Source of the DNA: a virus
IMG/VR virus record: IMGVR_UViG_3300035698_001826
Span: 1-30,625 of that record
Strand: one strand, 5' to 3'
DNA: 30,625 nt
The notes under the pieces are model-generated. The model was not told where the DNA came from. It did no database searches and was given only the letters and a program-made list of their open reading frames with translations. Each line of letters opens with the position of its first letter. Positions within the stretch are counted from its first letter, which is position 1. Below, piece after piece: positions 1 to 7,169 of the stretch. The position numbers were made by a program, and so were the translations under genes.

Positions 1-158
1 CCCAATGCTTCTTGGCTTTTTGCCCACTGCGCTTCAAATAGTGCGAACTGTACATGAGTAGGCAAGGTGCAATCTCTCTGAAAATTACTTAGCTTGACCG
101 CATTTTCGTAAGCTGCCCACATTTCTGTCTCCCACATTCGAGGATTGCTTTTACCCAT
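1..158 (-). CDS. Hypothetical protein, 3' part beyond left edge
   Basis: An open frame starts with ATG at 158 and runs off the left edge without a stop (52 codons visible). The visible peptide begins MGKSNPRMWETEMWAAYENA and is rich in Trp, Glu and Gln. I do not recognise it. The ATG has no convincing Shine-Dalgarno sequence, but it overlaps the TGA of a short membrane-like frame just upstream (TGATG), which suggests translational coupling. It is the last visible gene of the minus-strand series that follows the cysteine protease. Confidence 0.55.
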   Translation of the reverse strand, partial: MGKSNPRMWETEMWAAYENAVKLSNFQRDCTLPTHVQFALFEAQWAKSQEAL

Positions 159-213
159 CAGGACACCCACGTCACAATGGCAAAAAAAACTACCGTCAGT
201 ATAGCAAGTTGCA
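157..213 (-). CDS. Possible membrane micropeptide (uncertain)
   Basis: A short minus-strand frame encodes a nearly pure transmembrane stretch, QLAILTVVFFAIVTWVS. Its TGA overlaps the ATG of the next gene. The frame is open from about 248, but the only standard start I can find is TTG at 213, giving 18 residues with a poor ribosome site. A non-standard upstream start (CTG) would give a peptide close to 30 residues. The coupling to the downstream start and the hydrophobicity argue for a real product; the missing good start argues against it. It could be chance. Confidence 0.2.
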
Positions 214-246
214 AAAAGGAATCTTTGACCGGCCCCAGGCTCTCAC

Positions 247-432
247 CTATTTATTGTGCATCTTCTGGCACTTCTCATATGAGTGTTGCCATACAGCAGA
301 TACTTCAACAGCGAACTGATATTCCCGGATATAGCCTTTGCCTTGGCCGTCATCCCCGTAAAGCATTTCCCACAGCTGGGTGTACGAATGGCGACGACGT
401 CGCTGAAAATATAAAACGATTTTATTAAACAC
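247..432 (-). CDS. Hypothetical small protein (61 aa)
   Basis: The gene starts with GTG at 432. GAGGAG lies five bases upstream, and the stop TAA of the preceding gene sits inside the same spacer, so the two genes are tightly coupled. The protein is basic and aromatic at the N-terminus, with a run of four arginines (RRRRH) at residues 11-15, and helical with several Trp, Gln and Glu residues afterwards. I recognise no family and assign no function. Confidence 0.6.
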   Translation of the reverse strand: MFNKIVLYFQRRRRHSYTQLWEMLYGDDGQGKGYIREYQFAVEVSAVWQHSYEKCQKMHNK

Positions 433-434
433 GA

Positions 435-686
435 TTACTCCTCAACTGAGACAACTTGAGTGCTAATCCACCAGATAGAAGAACCTGATATGTACACGCG
501 CTGACCTACTACGGGGTTTCCTGTCGGAAGCTCGTAGATTTCTGCAAGAGTAGTGACCTCGTCAGGAACAGGCTTAATAGCAAAAGCCTTAAAAAAATCA
601 ACTCTCTCACCTTGAGAGTTATTTTTAGTGCACATACTGTAGTCGTCAACAATGTAGACAGACCCTGTTTCAGTAGTTATTTTCAT
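435..686 (-). CDS. Small beta-rich phage protein (83 aa)
   Basis: The ATG at 686 follows a G-rich ribosome site (AGGGGGG, about nine bases upstream). The protein opens with MKITTETGSVYIVDD and ends with a short beta segment containing VGQRVYISG and TQVVSVEE. This layout (a 'TTxSGS-Y-D' opening, and a 'PVVGQRL...TSxVxxVE' close) resembles a family of small proteins common in actinophage accessory regions, but the function of that family is not known to me. It sits 22 bases downstream of the cysteine protease gene and is probably co-transcribed with it. Confidence 0.65.
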   Translation of the reverse strand: MKITTETGSVYIVDDYSMCTKNNSQGERVDFFKAFAIKPVPDEVTTLAEIYELPTGNPVVGQRVYISGSSIWWISTQVVSVEE

Positions 687-708
687 AGTCTCAACCCCCC
701 TCTACCTT

Positions 709-1407
709 TTACCAGCCATAACCCCGAACAACAGGTACACACGCTTCTCCGCGTTTTAGCAGTCTTTCAAGACTTGCAACAGAAATTTCTGCAAGTCCAC
801 GGATTCCCCACCCGTAGCCCCAAGAGTTTTGGAGGATGATGCTGGGTTTTCCACCAAGTTTTTCGGAGCTATCTTTATAACCGACAGCGATGATGCAGTG
901 TCCTCCGACGTTCGGACCTGAAACTTTGACTACGCCATTTTCAGCTGTGTACATTCCTTGATACCAAGGAATTCCCAGGACAACAGGACCTTTTTGTACA
1001 ACTGAGTCGATAACGTCATCTATATTGAATGCCCATCGATATTCTTTAATAAGGTTATACCTGTTCATTACTTGTGCCCCAGCGAGGACAGAGGTTCCTT
1101 CGTAGGATTCCCCATCCCAGTCATCTATTTTCTGCGCTTCGCGGTAGACGTGGAGAGCAAACTCGTGATTGTCACGGGGGATATCGGCTTTTACTTTCTC
1201 CAACATGACCCGATAGGGCTCATTGAGGGCTTCCGCAACCCATCCAAAGCCCACACAAGCCCCCTCAGAGCCTTGGTCTAGGATGGTTGGCACATACCAG
1301 AGCTTGTCTTCGCGCTTTTTACTTGCTCTGAGTAGCTTCCGAACAGGATATTTTTTTGACCTGGGGTCGAACCTTGGACGCCAGTCAAGTACTCTATTGT
1401 CAAACAC
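709..1407 (-). CDS. Papain-like (C1A) cysteine protease
   Basis: This 232-residue protein carries the full papain catalytic set. Gln45 and Cys51 lie in DQGSEGACVGF with the papain-type six-residue spacing, His170 lies in NVGGHCIIAVGY, and Asn194 lies in LQNSWGYGWG. The N-terminal 40 residues are basic; there is no signal peptide or membrane segment and no recognisable cell-wall-binding domain. The start is GTG at 1407 with AGGAT five bases upstream. The gene lies directly downstream of a holin and its terminator, where an endolysin is usually found, so a lysis role is plausible. A virion or host-targeted protease is an alternative. The family call is strong; the role is inference. Confidence 0.85.
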   Translation of the reverse strand: MFDNRVLDWRPRFDPRSKKYPVRKLLRASKKREDKLWYVPTILDQGSEGACVGFGWVAEALNEPYRVMLEKVKADIPRDNHEFALHVYREAQKIDDWDGESYEGTSVLAGAQVMNRYNLIKEYRWAFNIDDVIDSVVQKGPVVLGIPWYQGMYTAENGVVKVSGPNVGGHCIIAVGYKDSSEKLGGKPSIILQNSWGYGWGIRGLAEISVASLERLLKRGEACVPVVRGYGW

Positions 1408-1424
1408 AAAAATCCTATCCTAAA

Positions 1425-1447
1425 CTTATAAGCCAGATAACAAGCAC
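1425..1447 (-). promoter_or_regulatory. Possible promoter of the protease gene
   Basis: Reading the minus strand, TATAAG (plus 1425-1430) matches five of six bases of the bacterial -10 box and lies 17 bases after a T-rich block that is only a poor -35 match. It would start transcription about 10 bases before the GTG at 1407. It falls between the holin terminator and the protease gene, where a new promoter would be needed unless read-through occurs. Confidence 0.25.
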
Positions 1448-1510
1448 AAAAAGAGTGCGCCGACAAACATGTATACCTAGTCTAGTCTTATTTTACCTTA
1501 AAAGCAAAGA

Positions 1511-1533
1511 CCCCTCTCCCAAAAAGAGAGGGG
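1511..1533 (-). terminator. Rho-independent terminator after the holin gene
   Basis: An eight-base perfect stem (CCCCTCTC at 1511-1518 paired with GAGAGGGG at 1526-1533) encloses a seven-base loop. In minus-strand RNA the hairpin is followed by a U-rich but interrupted stretch (UCUUUGCUUUU). It lies 14 bases past the stop of the holin gene, so it would end the minus-strand transcript carrying the two membrane proteins. Confidence 0.75.
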
Positions 1534-1547
1534 GCCAGCTTAGTAAG

Positions 1548-1787
1548 CTACTTCTTTGACTTGATTTCTAGCTTTTTGACGGCCACTTTCTCGGCCCCGC
1601 CATAAACGACAACCGAGGTTAGCAATGACATCACACCAGCAAGTCCAGCGATGCTAACAATTTGAGTCCAGTCGACCTCAAACAGTCCAACTACTTGTGA
1701 CGCCGAGATTGTGGCTAGAGCTGTCTGAGCCAGTGTTTTCATGGCGCGTTCTCCAGCGTATGACCAAAAATCAATAATCTTTTTCAT
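1548..1787 (-). CDS. r1t-type holin
   Basis: The protein (79 aa from the chosen start) begins MKKIIDFWSYAGERAMKTLA and continues with a hydrophobic segment, VDWTQIVSIAGLAGVMSLL, then a second hydrophobic stretch and a basic tail. The 'FW..AGERA.KT.AQT' opening, a TVDW-like turn and a second span ending in a Lys-rich tail are the layout of the r1t holin family found in many actinophages. Members form lesions in the cytoplasmic membrane at lysis. A longer frame reaches 1877, but ATG at 1787 has a good ribosome site (TAGGAAAAAT) and gives the family-typical N-terminus. It sits just downstream of another membrane protein gene, whose stop is seven bases before this start. Confidence 0.85.
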   Translation of the reverse strand: MKKIIDFWSYAGERAMKTLAQTALATISASQVVGLFEVDWTQIVSIAGLAGVMSLLTSVVVYGGAEKVAVKKLEIKSKK

Positions 1788-1794
1788 ATTTTTC

Positions 1795-2112
1795 CTATCT
1801 ATCGTAGTGTTGGTTGTCTTCAGGGGGCGTGTCGGTTTCTTTTTCTTGTATATCTTTACGCCCCCATAGATTGACATCTTCTATCGTAGCACCACCAACG
1901 TAAACAGTGGTGATAATCGTAATTAAAGCTACTCCTCCAACAACCAGTTCCACCCCAACTTGAGTGTCAAAAAATAGTGTTACAGCTGCAAATATAATCA
2001 TTGCAACTCCAAGATAGTAGCTTCCAAAAATTAGTCGCCTGCGGTATTTCCATGAGGGTCTTCCCGTCTTGCGCTCTTCTTCTAGTATTGCTCTGTCTGG
2101 CACATTAAACAT
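1795..2112 (-). CDS. Two-span membrane protein in the lysis block
   Basis: A 105-residue protein with a basic N-terminal part (WKYRRRLIFG near residues 21-30), two hydrophobic spans (about residues 30-47 and 53-72) and a hydrophilic, acidic C-terminal tail. Two spans with charged ends fit a holin-like, antiholin or lysis accessory protein, and the gene is immediately upstream of the r1t-type holin. I do not recognise a specific family. The start is ATG at 2112 preceded by a weak AAGG site. It may be coupled to a small frame ending at 2105. Confidence 0.7.
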   Translation of the reverse strand: MFNVPDRAILEEERKTGRPSWKYRRRLIFGSYYLGVAMIIFAAVTLFFDTQVGVELVVGGVALITIITTVYVGGATIEDVNLWGRKDIQEKETDTPPEDNQHYDR

Positions 2113-2185
2113 TGTTAGCCTTACTCGATGTAGGTTCCAGTGATATGGACTGCCCCTGCAGAGTGGTCAGGTCAATAATAGGCAC
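2105..2185 (-). CDS. Possible 26-aa peptide (uncertain)
   Basis: A GTG at 2185 has GGAG six bases upstream and opens a 26-codon frame (VPIIDLTTLQGQSISLEP and a short polar tail) whose stop overlaps the first codons of the downstream membrane protein gene. Spacing and overlap look like a coupled small gene, but the length is too short to exclude chance. This 112-base gap otherwise holds only a TAGAAT box near 2222-2227. Confidence 0.25.
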   Translation of the reverse strand: MPIIDLTTLQGQSISLEPTSSKANNV

Positions 2186-2224
2186 AAGGCACTCCACGGT
2201 TAAATGTAAACAGCTACATCTATT

Positions 2225-2443
2225 CTACAGTAGTCTAGCTTCCGGTTCTTTTTTAATTTTGTCTAAATATCTAGCGTAGGCAATTAAAGACTTAGCGTCT
2301 TCCCACCAGCTTCTGTACGCTAGGTCTTCTTCGACACAGAAAGTCCAGTCTCCAACTTTGACATAAGTATATGGATACGTGTCAGTAGCTTTACTATCCA
2401 TAACTACTTCAGGAAGGTCTTCTTCGTTAAAAGGTACATTCAT
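2225..2443 (-). CDS. Hypothetical protein (72 aa)
   Basis: ATG at 2443 has a good ribosome site (AATAGGAGAAATA) and lies eight bases after the stop of the primase-helicase gene, so it is very likely co-transcribed with it. The protein is acidic at the N-terminus (NEEDLPEVVMD) and has an aromatic central part (YPYTYVKVGDWTF) followed by a helix. I recognise no family. Confidence 0.65.
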   Translation of the reverse strand: MNVPFNEEDLPEVVMDSKATDTYPYTYVKVGDWTFCVEEDLAYRSWWEDAKSLIAYARYLDKIKKEPEARLL

Positions 2444-2451
2444 TATTTCTC

Positions 2452-5079
2452 CTATTGAGCAAACCTACCGAGAACAGTCCAGTCTATATCTGCATTAGCA
2501 GTGGCAGTTTTTGTCTTCAAAGTGTACCCCAAAACATCAGCCCCACCGCTCTCTCCTGTTACCTCAACCCCACGGTCGCGCAACATACGGATAAAGCGAA
2601 TCTGAGATACTGGCTTCTCACCTCGAACTTCGCTCCACATACGGTAGACGGTGTAGACAGACTTGATGGGGACGGAGCCTCCGTCAAGTTTGTTCATGTC
2701 ATCTTCGAAGAACATACCAAGTCGGTCTTCACTCTTTCGATACATTTCAGAAGCTTTCTCAACCACAGCGCAAGTCCCTAAACCGTCCATCTCAGTGGAG
2801 TTCAAGTACTTGTACGCACCTTCAACAGCCCACGAGAGTACAGCGGGCAGCCCACCTTCTGGGTCAAACAAGTACTTCTTCAAAGTTGGGTCAGAAGTTT
2901 CAGGTGCTCGCATCCACGGAATGGGACGAATACGACGCCACATAGCATCATCAGTGATGATGGGTCGGTGGTTGGTTGTAATCCACATTTTTGCTTGAGC
3001 TTGGAAAGTAAACGGACGTTCTCCTGGAGAACGAGCAGAAATTTCAGAGGAGCCTGTCAGCTTCTTGACCGAGTTCTCTTTGATACGCTCGCCGTCTGGA
3101 AGTTCATCAAACCATACGGCACGCTTGCCACGAAGCTCTGCCCAGTGGTAGAGGTCTGTTGAAGAACTAGACATATCGTTTTGAGCAAGAATGCTTGAGT
3201 CCATGGGCCATGCGTACTGCTTGGTCCCCAGAGCTTTGATAAATGCTTCGACAAAAGTGTTCTTACCTGAGCCTGGAGTTCCATAAACAAGGAACATAAC
3301 GTCCAAGTTGTTAAGCCCCGTAAAGGTATACCCCACTGCTCGCTGTAACCACTCTTGGAATTCAACATCTCCGTTAGTAGCAAAGTCCATAAAATTCTTA
3401 AACCGAAGACTTTGAATTCCAGGTGTGTAGGAGATGGGAGTCTTCTTTGTGATGTGCAGGTCTGGCCTAAACTTTAGAAGCTCGGAAGTTCTTAGGTCCA
3501 CGACACCATTTGCCACACCGAGGAGGTAGGGGTCACTATCCCATTCATCTACTCGAACGCTAATCCTTGGGTCAGAGTTTGCATTCTTGATGGCTGCGTC
3601 AATCCGAGCAGTGGACTTAGCAAGATTTGCCCACTTGAGAACATCGGTACGTTCTTTCTCGTCGTACTCTGAAACCTCGCTGGCAATACTCGCGCCCATC
3701 TGTTTAGTCAGTTCACGAAGATTCAGGTGCTCAACATCATTCTCCCAGTGCTGTCCTGACCAGTTAAACCACCCTAACCCTGGGGTGTATCGAATTACGG
3801 GCTGGTAAGAGTCCACCAACCGACGACCGTTTCCCACATCTGTAAGAGTTCGCTTTGAGGGGTCACCGCCCTCCTGTTCGGTCAGGGCATCTCGGTCTTT
3901 GGGCACATCAACATTTGTCAGACTGGAAGCTTCACGAGAAGACCGACCTGCGTAGGCTGCACTAGCTACGGCAGCTCCAATTGTTCCTGGAGCAGTGTAG
4001 ATGTCATATTCTTTGTCTATATCGTCAGGGTCACTGGTAGAGACAACTTCTGTTCCACCAACCCTAAACACTCCTTGGCTAATTCTCCTTGCGGCGTCTT
4101 TTTGCCATTCTTCTACTTCTCCCCACCTCGAGGAGGTTTTAGGGTTATCGGCAACAAAGTCTAGGGCCCTGTGCACGTGGCTGAGCAGTCCCCCAGGACC
4201 GTCCATTTCGAGAGGTGGTCGGACCTTCTCGGCGTTAAATCGAATCATCAAAGTTTCAACGAAGAACCGACCTTCTGCATCAGTTCCGTACTTATTACCC
4301 AAAGAACATGCCAGACGGTACAGCTCAACGGCCCGAGCCCCTTCGTCAATTCCTTCGGTGAGCAGTTTGTCTACATCAAGCTTTTCGCCTCTAAACTCAA
4401 GACCATCGAAGAATCCCCAGTCTGATGAAGAAACAGAGCTACCACCAGTCCTTTTACTGCTTTTCTTCCTCAGAGGAGCGAGAAGCTCCTCGGGAGCATC
4501 CGCCATAGTAATTTCCCAGGGCGCGTGGCCCTTCTTCCACTCATAGGAGACACCCGAAACGTGGCGAGAAGGTGGAACAAGGACGTACCCGTTGTGCTTG
4601 ATGTCGATACCAGGGAGTTTTGCGCCCCTGAGGTTTCCAATTAAAACTTCGTTTTCGTCTACCCTGTAGTAGAGGTGACGTCCTCGAACCTCGCGCCCGT
4701 TGTGGGAATAAACTCCTGTAACAGCCTCAACAGTTGGGGGCAGGAATCCTTCTACTAGCTTCTCAAACTGCTCAAAGGATTCAAAACCTCCTGAGCGTGG
4801 GTCAATGTCAATAACAAAGAATCCAGATTTCCGACAAAAAACTCCAATGTTGTAGGAGCCGTCCCGTTCCCACCACAGGTCTATCTGATTTGGGTCTGAG
4901 GTTGCCTCAGTGTTCCATTTACTGATGACTGGGTGCTTCCCCATGTCTTTGGGGTCCGAGTGGCTACCGCCACAAGTGCATGTTCCCTCTTTGTTTATTC
5001 CGTGACAGGGAAGAATTTCCCATTTAATTTCGGCAAAATATCGCGCAAATGTCCCTAGAGAGGTAGAAGAATTGTTCAT
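2452..5079 (-). CDS. Primase-polymerase / SF3 (D5-like) helicase
   Basis: An 875-residue two-part replication protein. The N-terminal archaeo-eukaryotic primase (Prim-Pol) domain shows a Cys-rich opening (CTCGG, residues 34-38), GKHPVISKW (48-55), the metal-binding DIDP (91-94), an RHLYYRV segment with His135 and GIDIKHNGYVLVPP (157-170). The C-terminal superfamily 3 helicase domain shows Walker A GTPGSGKNT (600-608), Walker B WFDEL with Asp658-Glu659, and WITTNHRP (699-706) with the sensor Asn703, followed by candidate arginine fingers at 715-716. Residues of about 205-215 and 320-420 look like flexible linkers. Such proteins prime and unwind phage DNA at the fork. Start ATG at 5079 has only a weak GGA site. 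The gene is set apart from the other replication genes by the inverted island. Confidence 0.93.
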   Translation of the reverse strand: MNNSSTSLGTFARYFAEIKWEILPCHGINKEGTCTCGGSHSDPKDMGKHPVISKWNTEATSDPNQIDLWWERDGSYNIGVFCRKSGFFVIDIDPRSGGFESFEQFEKLVEGFLPPTVEAVTGVYSHNGREVRGRHLYYRVDENEVLIGNLRGAKLPGIDIKHNGYVLVPPSRHVSGVSYEWKKGHAPWEITMADAPEELLAPLRKKSSKRTGGSSVSSSDWGFFDGLEFRGEKLDVDKLLTEGIDEGARAVELYRLACSLGNKYGTDAEGRFFVETLMIRFNAEKVRPPLEMDGPGGLLSHVHRALDFVADNPKTSSRWGEVEEWQKDAARRISQGVFRVGGTEVVSTSDPDDIDKEYDIYTAPGTIGAAVASAAYAGRSSREASSLTNVDVPKDRDALTEQEGGDPSKRTLTDVGNGRRLVDSYQPVIRYTPGLGWFNWSGQHWENDVEHLNLRELTKQMGASIASEVSEYDEKERTDVLKWANLAKSTARIDAAIKNANSDPRISVRVDEWDSDPYLLGVANGVVDLRTSELLKFRPDLHITKKTPISYTPGIQSLRFKNFMDFATNGDVEFQEWLQRAVGYTFTGLNNLDVMFLVYGTPGSGKNTFVEAFIKALGTKQYAWPMDSSILAQNDMSSSSTDLYHWAELRGKRAVWFDELPDGERIKENSVKKLTGSSEISARSPGERPFTFQAQAKMWITTNHRPIITDDAMWRRIRPIPWMRAPETSDPTLKKYLFDPEGGLPAVLSWAVEGAYKYLNSTEMDGLGTCAVVEKASEMYRKSEDRLGMFFEDDMNKLDGGSVPIKSVYTVYRMWSEVRGEKPVSQIRFIRMLRDRGVEVTGESGGADVLGYTLKTKTATANADIDWTVLGRFAQ

Positions 5080-5208
5080 TAAATCCGCTGACTTGTTGTG
5101 GTTTTGGTAAAAGGTTTTCCTATAGTACCACGAGCTAGTTCAGGTCGTTGCCCAAAAAACTGGTTATCATTAATATAGCCACTAATTCAGAGAAAGTGCC
5201 ACTCTTTC
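5080..5208. promoter_or_regulatory. Divergent promoter region
   Basis: This 129-base gap lies between the leftward primase-helicase gene and the rightward coiled-coil gene, so it must serve two transcription units unless read-through occurs. It holds one reasonable plus-strand promoter (see the separate entry). On the minus strand TACTAT (around 5120-5125) could be a -10 box, but no good -35 box lies at the right distance. A small inverted repeat (GAAAG at 5192-5196, CTTTC at 5204-5208) sits directly before the plus-strand ATG. Confidence 0.5.
5148..5176 (+). promoter_or_regulatory. Possible sigma-70-like promoter for the plus-strand island
   Basis: TTGCCC (5148-5153) and TAATAT (5171-5176) are separated by exactly 17 bases; each matches four of six consensus positions. 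Transcription would begin about 25 bases before the ATG at 5209. Position and spacing are right, and the box matches are only moderate. Confidence 0.35.
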
Positions 5209-5637
5209 ATGCAAATACCAGACTCGCCCACGCCTGGCGAAACAAAACTTGTACTAGACAGCATCCTAGATACGCTCCGCCATGTCAAGTCTGAGATGGC
5301 AACAAAAGATTTTGTAGACCACAAGTTTACCTCTTTCAACGACCGCGTCCAAAGAATCGAGAACGACGTAAAAAAAATTCACGAGAGCTCAACGCGCTCT
5401 ACGCAAGAGCTCAAAACTATGATTACCGACAGAATTAATCAAGTTATTGGCGATTTTGACGAGGAAAGCGCCATCATCAACAACCGCATCGACCACATTG
5501 TTCAGAATCGCGAAGAACTTGAAAAGGACAAGAAAGCTAGACTTATCTATGTATATATGGCAGTCTTCGGCGCAATTCTTTCTCTTATTGTTAGTGTAAC
5601 CACTGCTGCTCTTGTTAGTGGGCTCTCCTTAAATTAG
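5209..5637 (+). CDS. Coiled-coil protein with C-terminal membrane anchor
   Basis: A 142-residue protein with a polar, heptad-like helical region (about residues 15-105, for example FNDRVQRIENDVKKIHESS), a charged Lys-rich junction (EKDKKARLIYVY) and one C-terminal transmembrane segment (about residues 113-138). This coiled-coil-plus-tail-anchor plan resembles XhlA-type haemolysin or lysis accessory proteins, but the sequence alone does not prove that family. It opens the only plus-strand gene cluster of the window. The ribosome site is poor: a GAGAAAG lies about 13 bases upstream, inside a small inverted repeat. A spanin-like or superinfection role would be equally compatible. Confidence 0.65.
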   Translation: MQIPDSPTPGETKLVLDSILDTLRHVKSEMATKDFVDHKFTSFNDRVQRIENDVKKIHESSTRSTQELKTMITDRINQVIGDFDEESAIINNRIDHIVQNREELEKDKKARLIYVYMAVFGAILSLIVSVTTAALVSGLSLN

Positions 5638-5700
5638 CGAGCAAATTTAAATATCTGCGCTAAGATGTTGTAATACGTCTCAGGACGAGGAGAATACAAC

Positions 5701-5973
5701 ATGACAACATCAACCACTTTGGCAACCCGACTCAAGGAATTGAGGGAGGCATCCCGGCTGTGTAAGTTTGCTGAGATTCTGAACTCTATGGACGAGGAGT
5801 GCCGAGACCTTATCACTCAAATTATTTCTATCCCGCAAGAAGACTCTGGCTCTGTCTCTAATGTAGACCTAGTCCTTGTTTTGCGCGAAGACGGATATGA
5901 TATTGGACGTTCTACAATCTCTGAGCACCGCAGAGAAATTTGCGCCTGCTACAGAACCGGAAGGAAAGAATGA
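5701..5973 (+). CDS. Helix-turn-helix-like DNA-binding protein
   Basis: A 90-residue protein with a strong ribosome site (GAGGAG seven bases before ATG). The N-terminal half (LCKFAEILNSMDEECRDLI) is helical. The C-terminal half reads VLREDGYDIGRSTISEHRRE, then CACYRTGRK, which matches the 'L...GY.vs.sTv..HRR..C.C' pattern of small actinophage DNA-binding proteins; the second helix would be the recognition helix. Possible roles are transcription regulator or small-terminase-like factor. Its TGA overlaps the ATG of the metallophosphoesterase gene (ATGA), which implies coupled expression. Confidence 0.65.
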   Translation: MTTSTTLATRLKELREASRLCKFAEILNSMDEECRDLITQIISIPQEDSGSVSNVDLVLVLREDGYDIGRSTISEHRREICACYRTGRKE

Positions 5974-7169
5974 GCGACTCACTAAAAAAGAAACTGACTG
6001 AGCTGGCAAGCCCAGGACATTCGGGGTCAGACATTAAAAAAACTCAGACACCAGAAAACTGGAGGCCCCGCTCTGAGGTTGACCAGCAGGGTGGGTTTGC
6101 TATCTCGACTCCACGTCCCCTGGGCAATACTCCTGGGGCTGAAGATGTAATGCGTGAGCACGGCCTCAATCCAGACGAGTGGATTGTTACAAACGCACGC
6201 CACGGAAAGTGGCAGACTTTCAACGGTGACTGGCTTGAGTCCTCTCGAGTTACACTAGCCCCCGCAAGGCATATGGGTGGACCAGACTTTGATTTGGAAA
6301 AGCTAGTTGACGAAATTAAAAAGTGGAAGCCAGGAAGTGCCCCCAAGCAAACTTCAGGAGCTGGAGCATTTTTGTTTGCCCCAAGTGACCAGCAGATTGG
6401 TAAGCGAAGTGGTGACGGTGGTACGGAACAGTCCGTCCACAGAATCCTCGAGTCTACCGAACGTGCAGTTCACCGTCTAAGCTCACTTCGCAAGATGGGC
6501 TTAGACATTGGCACAGTAGTTTTAGCTCTTCCAGGGGACCATGTTGAAGGAAACGTCTCTCAAAACGGTAGGCTCCAAGGTCTTGCATCCTCTGACTTAG
6601 GTCAGACCGAACAGGTCCGAGTTGCACGACGTCTTCTCATGGCGCAGGTAAAAGCTTTTGCCCCTCTTGCAGACCGCATCGTAGTTCCCGTTGTTAACGG
6701 AAACCATGACGAAGTTACTCGGCAGGTAGCTGCAGACCCAGCCGACGGTTGGAATGTTGAGATTGCTAGTGCCGTTCAGGATGCGTGTGCCGAAAACGAT
6801 AAGCTCTCCCACGTTGAGTTCCGCTACCCAGCATCAGGACACCAGACGCTTGCTGTAGACATTGAAGGGGTCATGCTTGGACTCTTCCACGGTCACCAGT
6901 TCTCGAGAGACGTAGAAAAGTACCTCTCTGGTCAAATGCTCGGTCAGACAGCTTTGGGTGGTGCAGACATCTGGATTTCAGGTCACTACCACCACTTCAA
7001 GTCTCAAGACATCGGTAATAGGTTGTGGGTGCAGTGCCCAACAACAGACCCAGGCTCTGATTGGTTCAGGGACCGCTCTGGGCAGTCCTCGAAGCCTGGC
7101 GTTCTGTCTATGGTATTCGGTGGGGACTACGACCCAAGAGAGTTTATTGGCGTTATTCCTGTGGTGTAG
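5970..7169 (+). CDS. Calcineurin-like metallophosphoesterase
   Basis: The 399-residue protein shows the ordered metal-binding motifs of the calcineurin-like superfamily: SDQQIGK (139-145), PGDHVEGN (188-195), NGNHDE (243-248), FHGHQ (306-310) and SGHYHH (337-342). The first motif has Gln142 where many family members have His (DxQ instead of DxH), a form I associate with phage members. The N-terminal 130 residues are a separate region without clear motifs. The chosen start, ATG at 5970, has AAGGAAAG upstream and overlaps the previous stop; the frame itself opens at 5940. The substrate is unknown; Mre11-like nuclease or nucleotide phosphatase activity are both possible. Its 3' end overlaps the convergent WhiB gene by 17 bases. 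Confidence 0.88.
   Translation: MSDSLKKKLTELASPGHSGSDIKKTQTPENWRPRSEVDQQGGFAISTPRPLGNTPGAEDVMREHGLNPDEWIVTNARHGKWQTFNGDWLESSRVTLAPARHMGGPDFDLEKLVDEIKKWKPGSAPKQTSGAGAFLFAPSDQQIGKRSGDGGTEQSVHRILESTERAVHRLSSLRKMGLDIGTVVLALPGDHVEGNVSQNGRLQGLASSDLGQTEQVRVARRLLMAQVKAFAPLADRIVVPVVNGNHDEVTRQVAADPADGWNVEIASAVQDACAENDKLSHVEFRYPASGHQTLAVDIEGVMLGLFHGHQFSRDVEKYLSGQMLGQTALGGADIWISGHYHHFKSQDIGNRLWVQCPTTDPGSDWFRDRSGQSSKPGVLSMVFGGDYDPREFIGVIPVV

Noticed and set aside
177-428. Plus-strand frame of 83 codons near the left edge
   Set aside because: It is antisense to a minus-strand gene with a good ribosome site and operon spacing; no ribosome site or family pattern supports it.
1-432. Possible duplication between the 61-aa gene and the left-edge gene (both contain a QFA...W...E pattern)
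   Set aside because: The shared residues are few and need gaps to align; chance similarity is as likely.
4001-4546. A 181-codon plus-strand frame
   Set aside because: It lies wholly antisense to the Prim-Pol part of the primase-helicase gene, which has clear motifs. Its product is Ser/Pro-rich and looks like a mirror of the coding strand.
5080-5208. Replication origin in the divergent gap
   Set aside because: The gap is AT-moderate and has no iterons or repeated motifs; nothing in it specifically marks an origin.
5629-5650. AT-rich inverted repeat (TTAAATT/AATTTAA) after the coiled-coil gene, considered as a terminator
   Set aside because: The stem has only A:T pairs and no U-run follows, so it would be too unstable to terminate.
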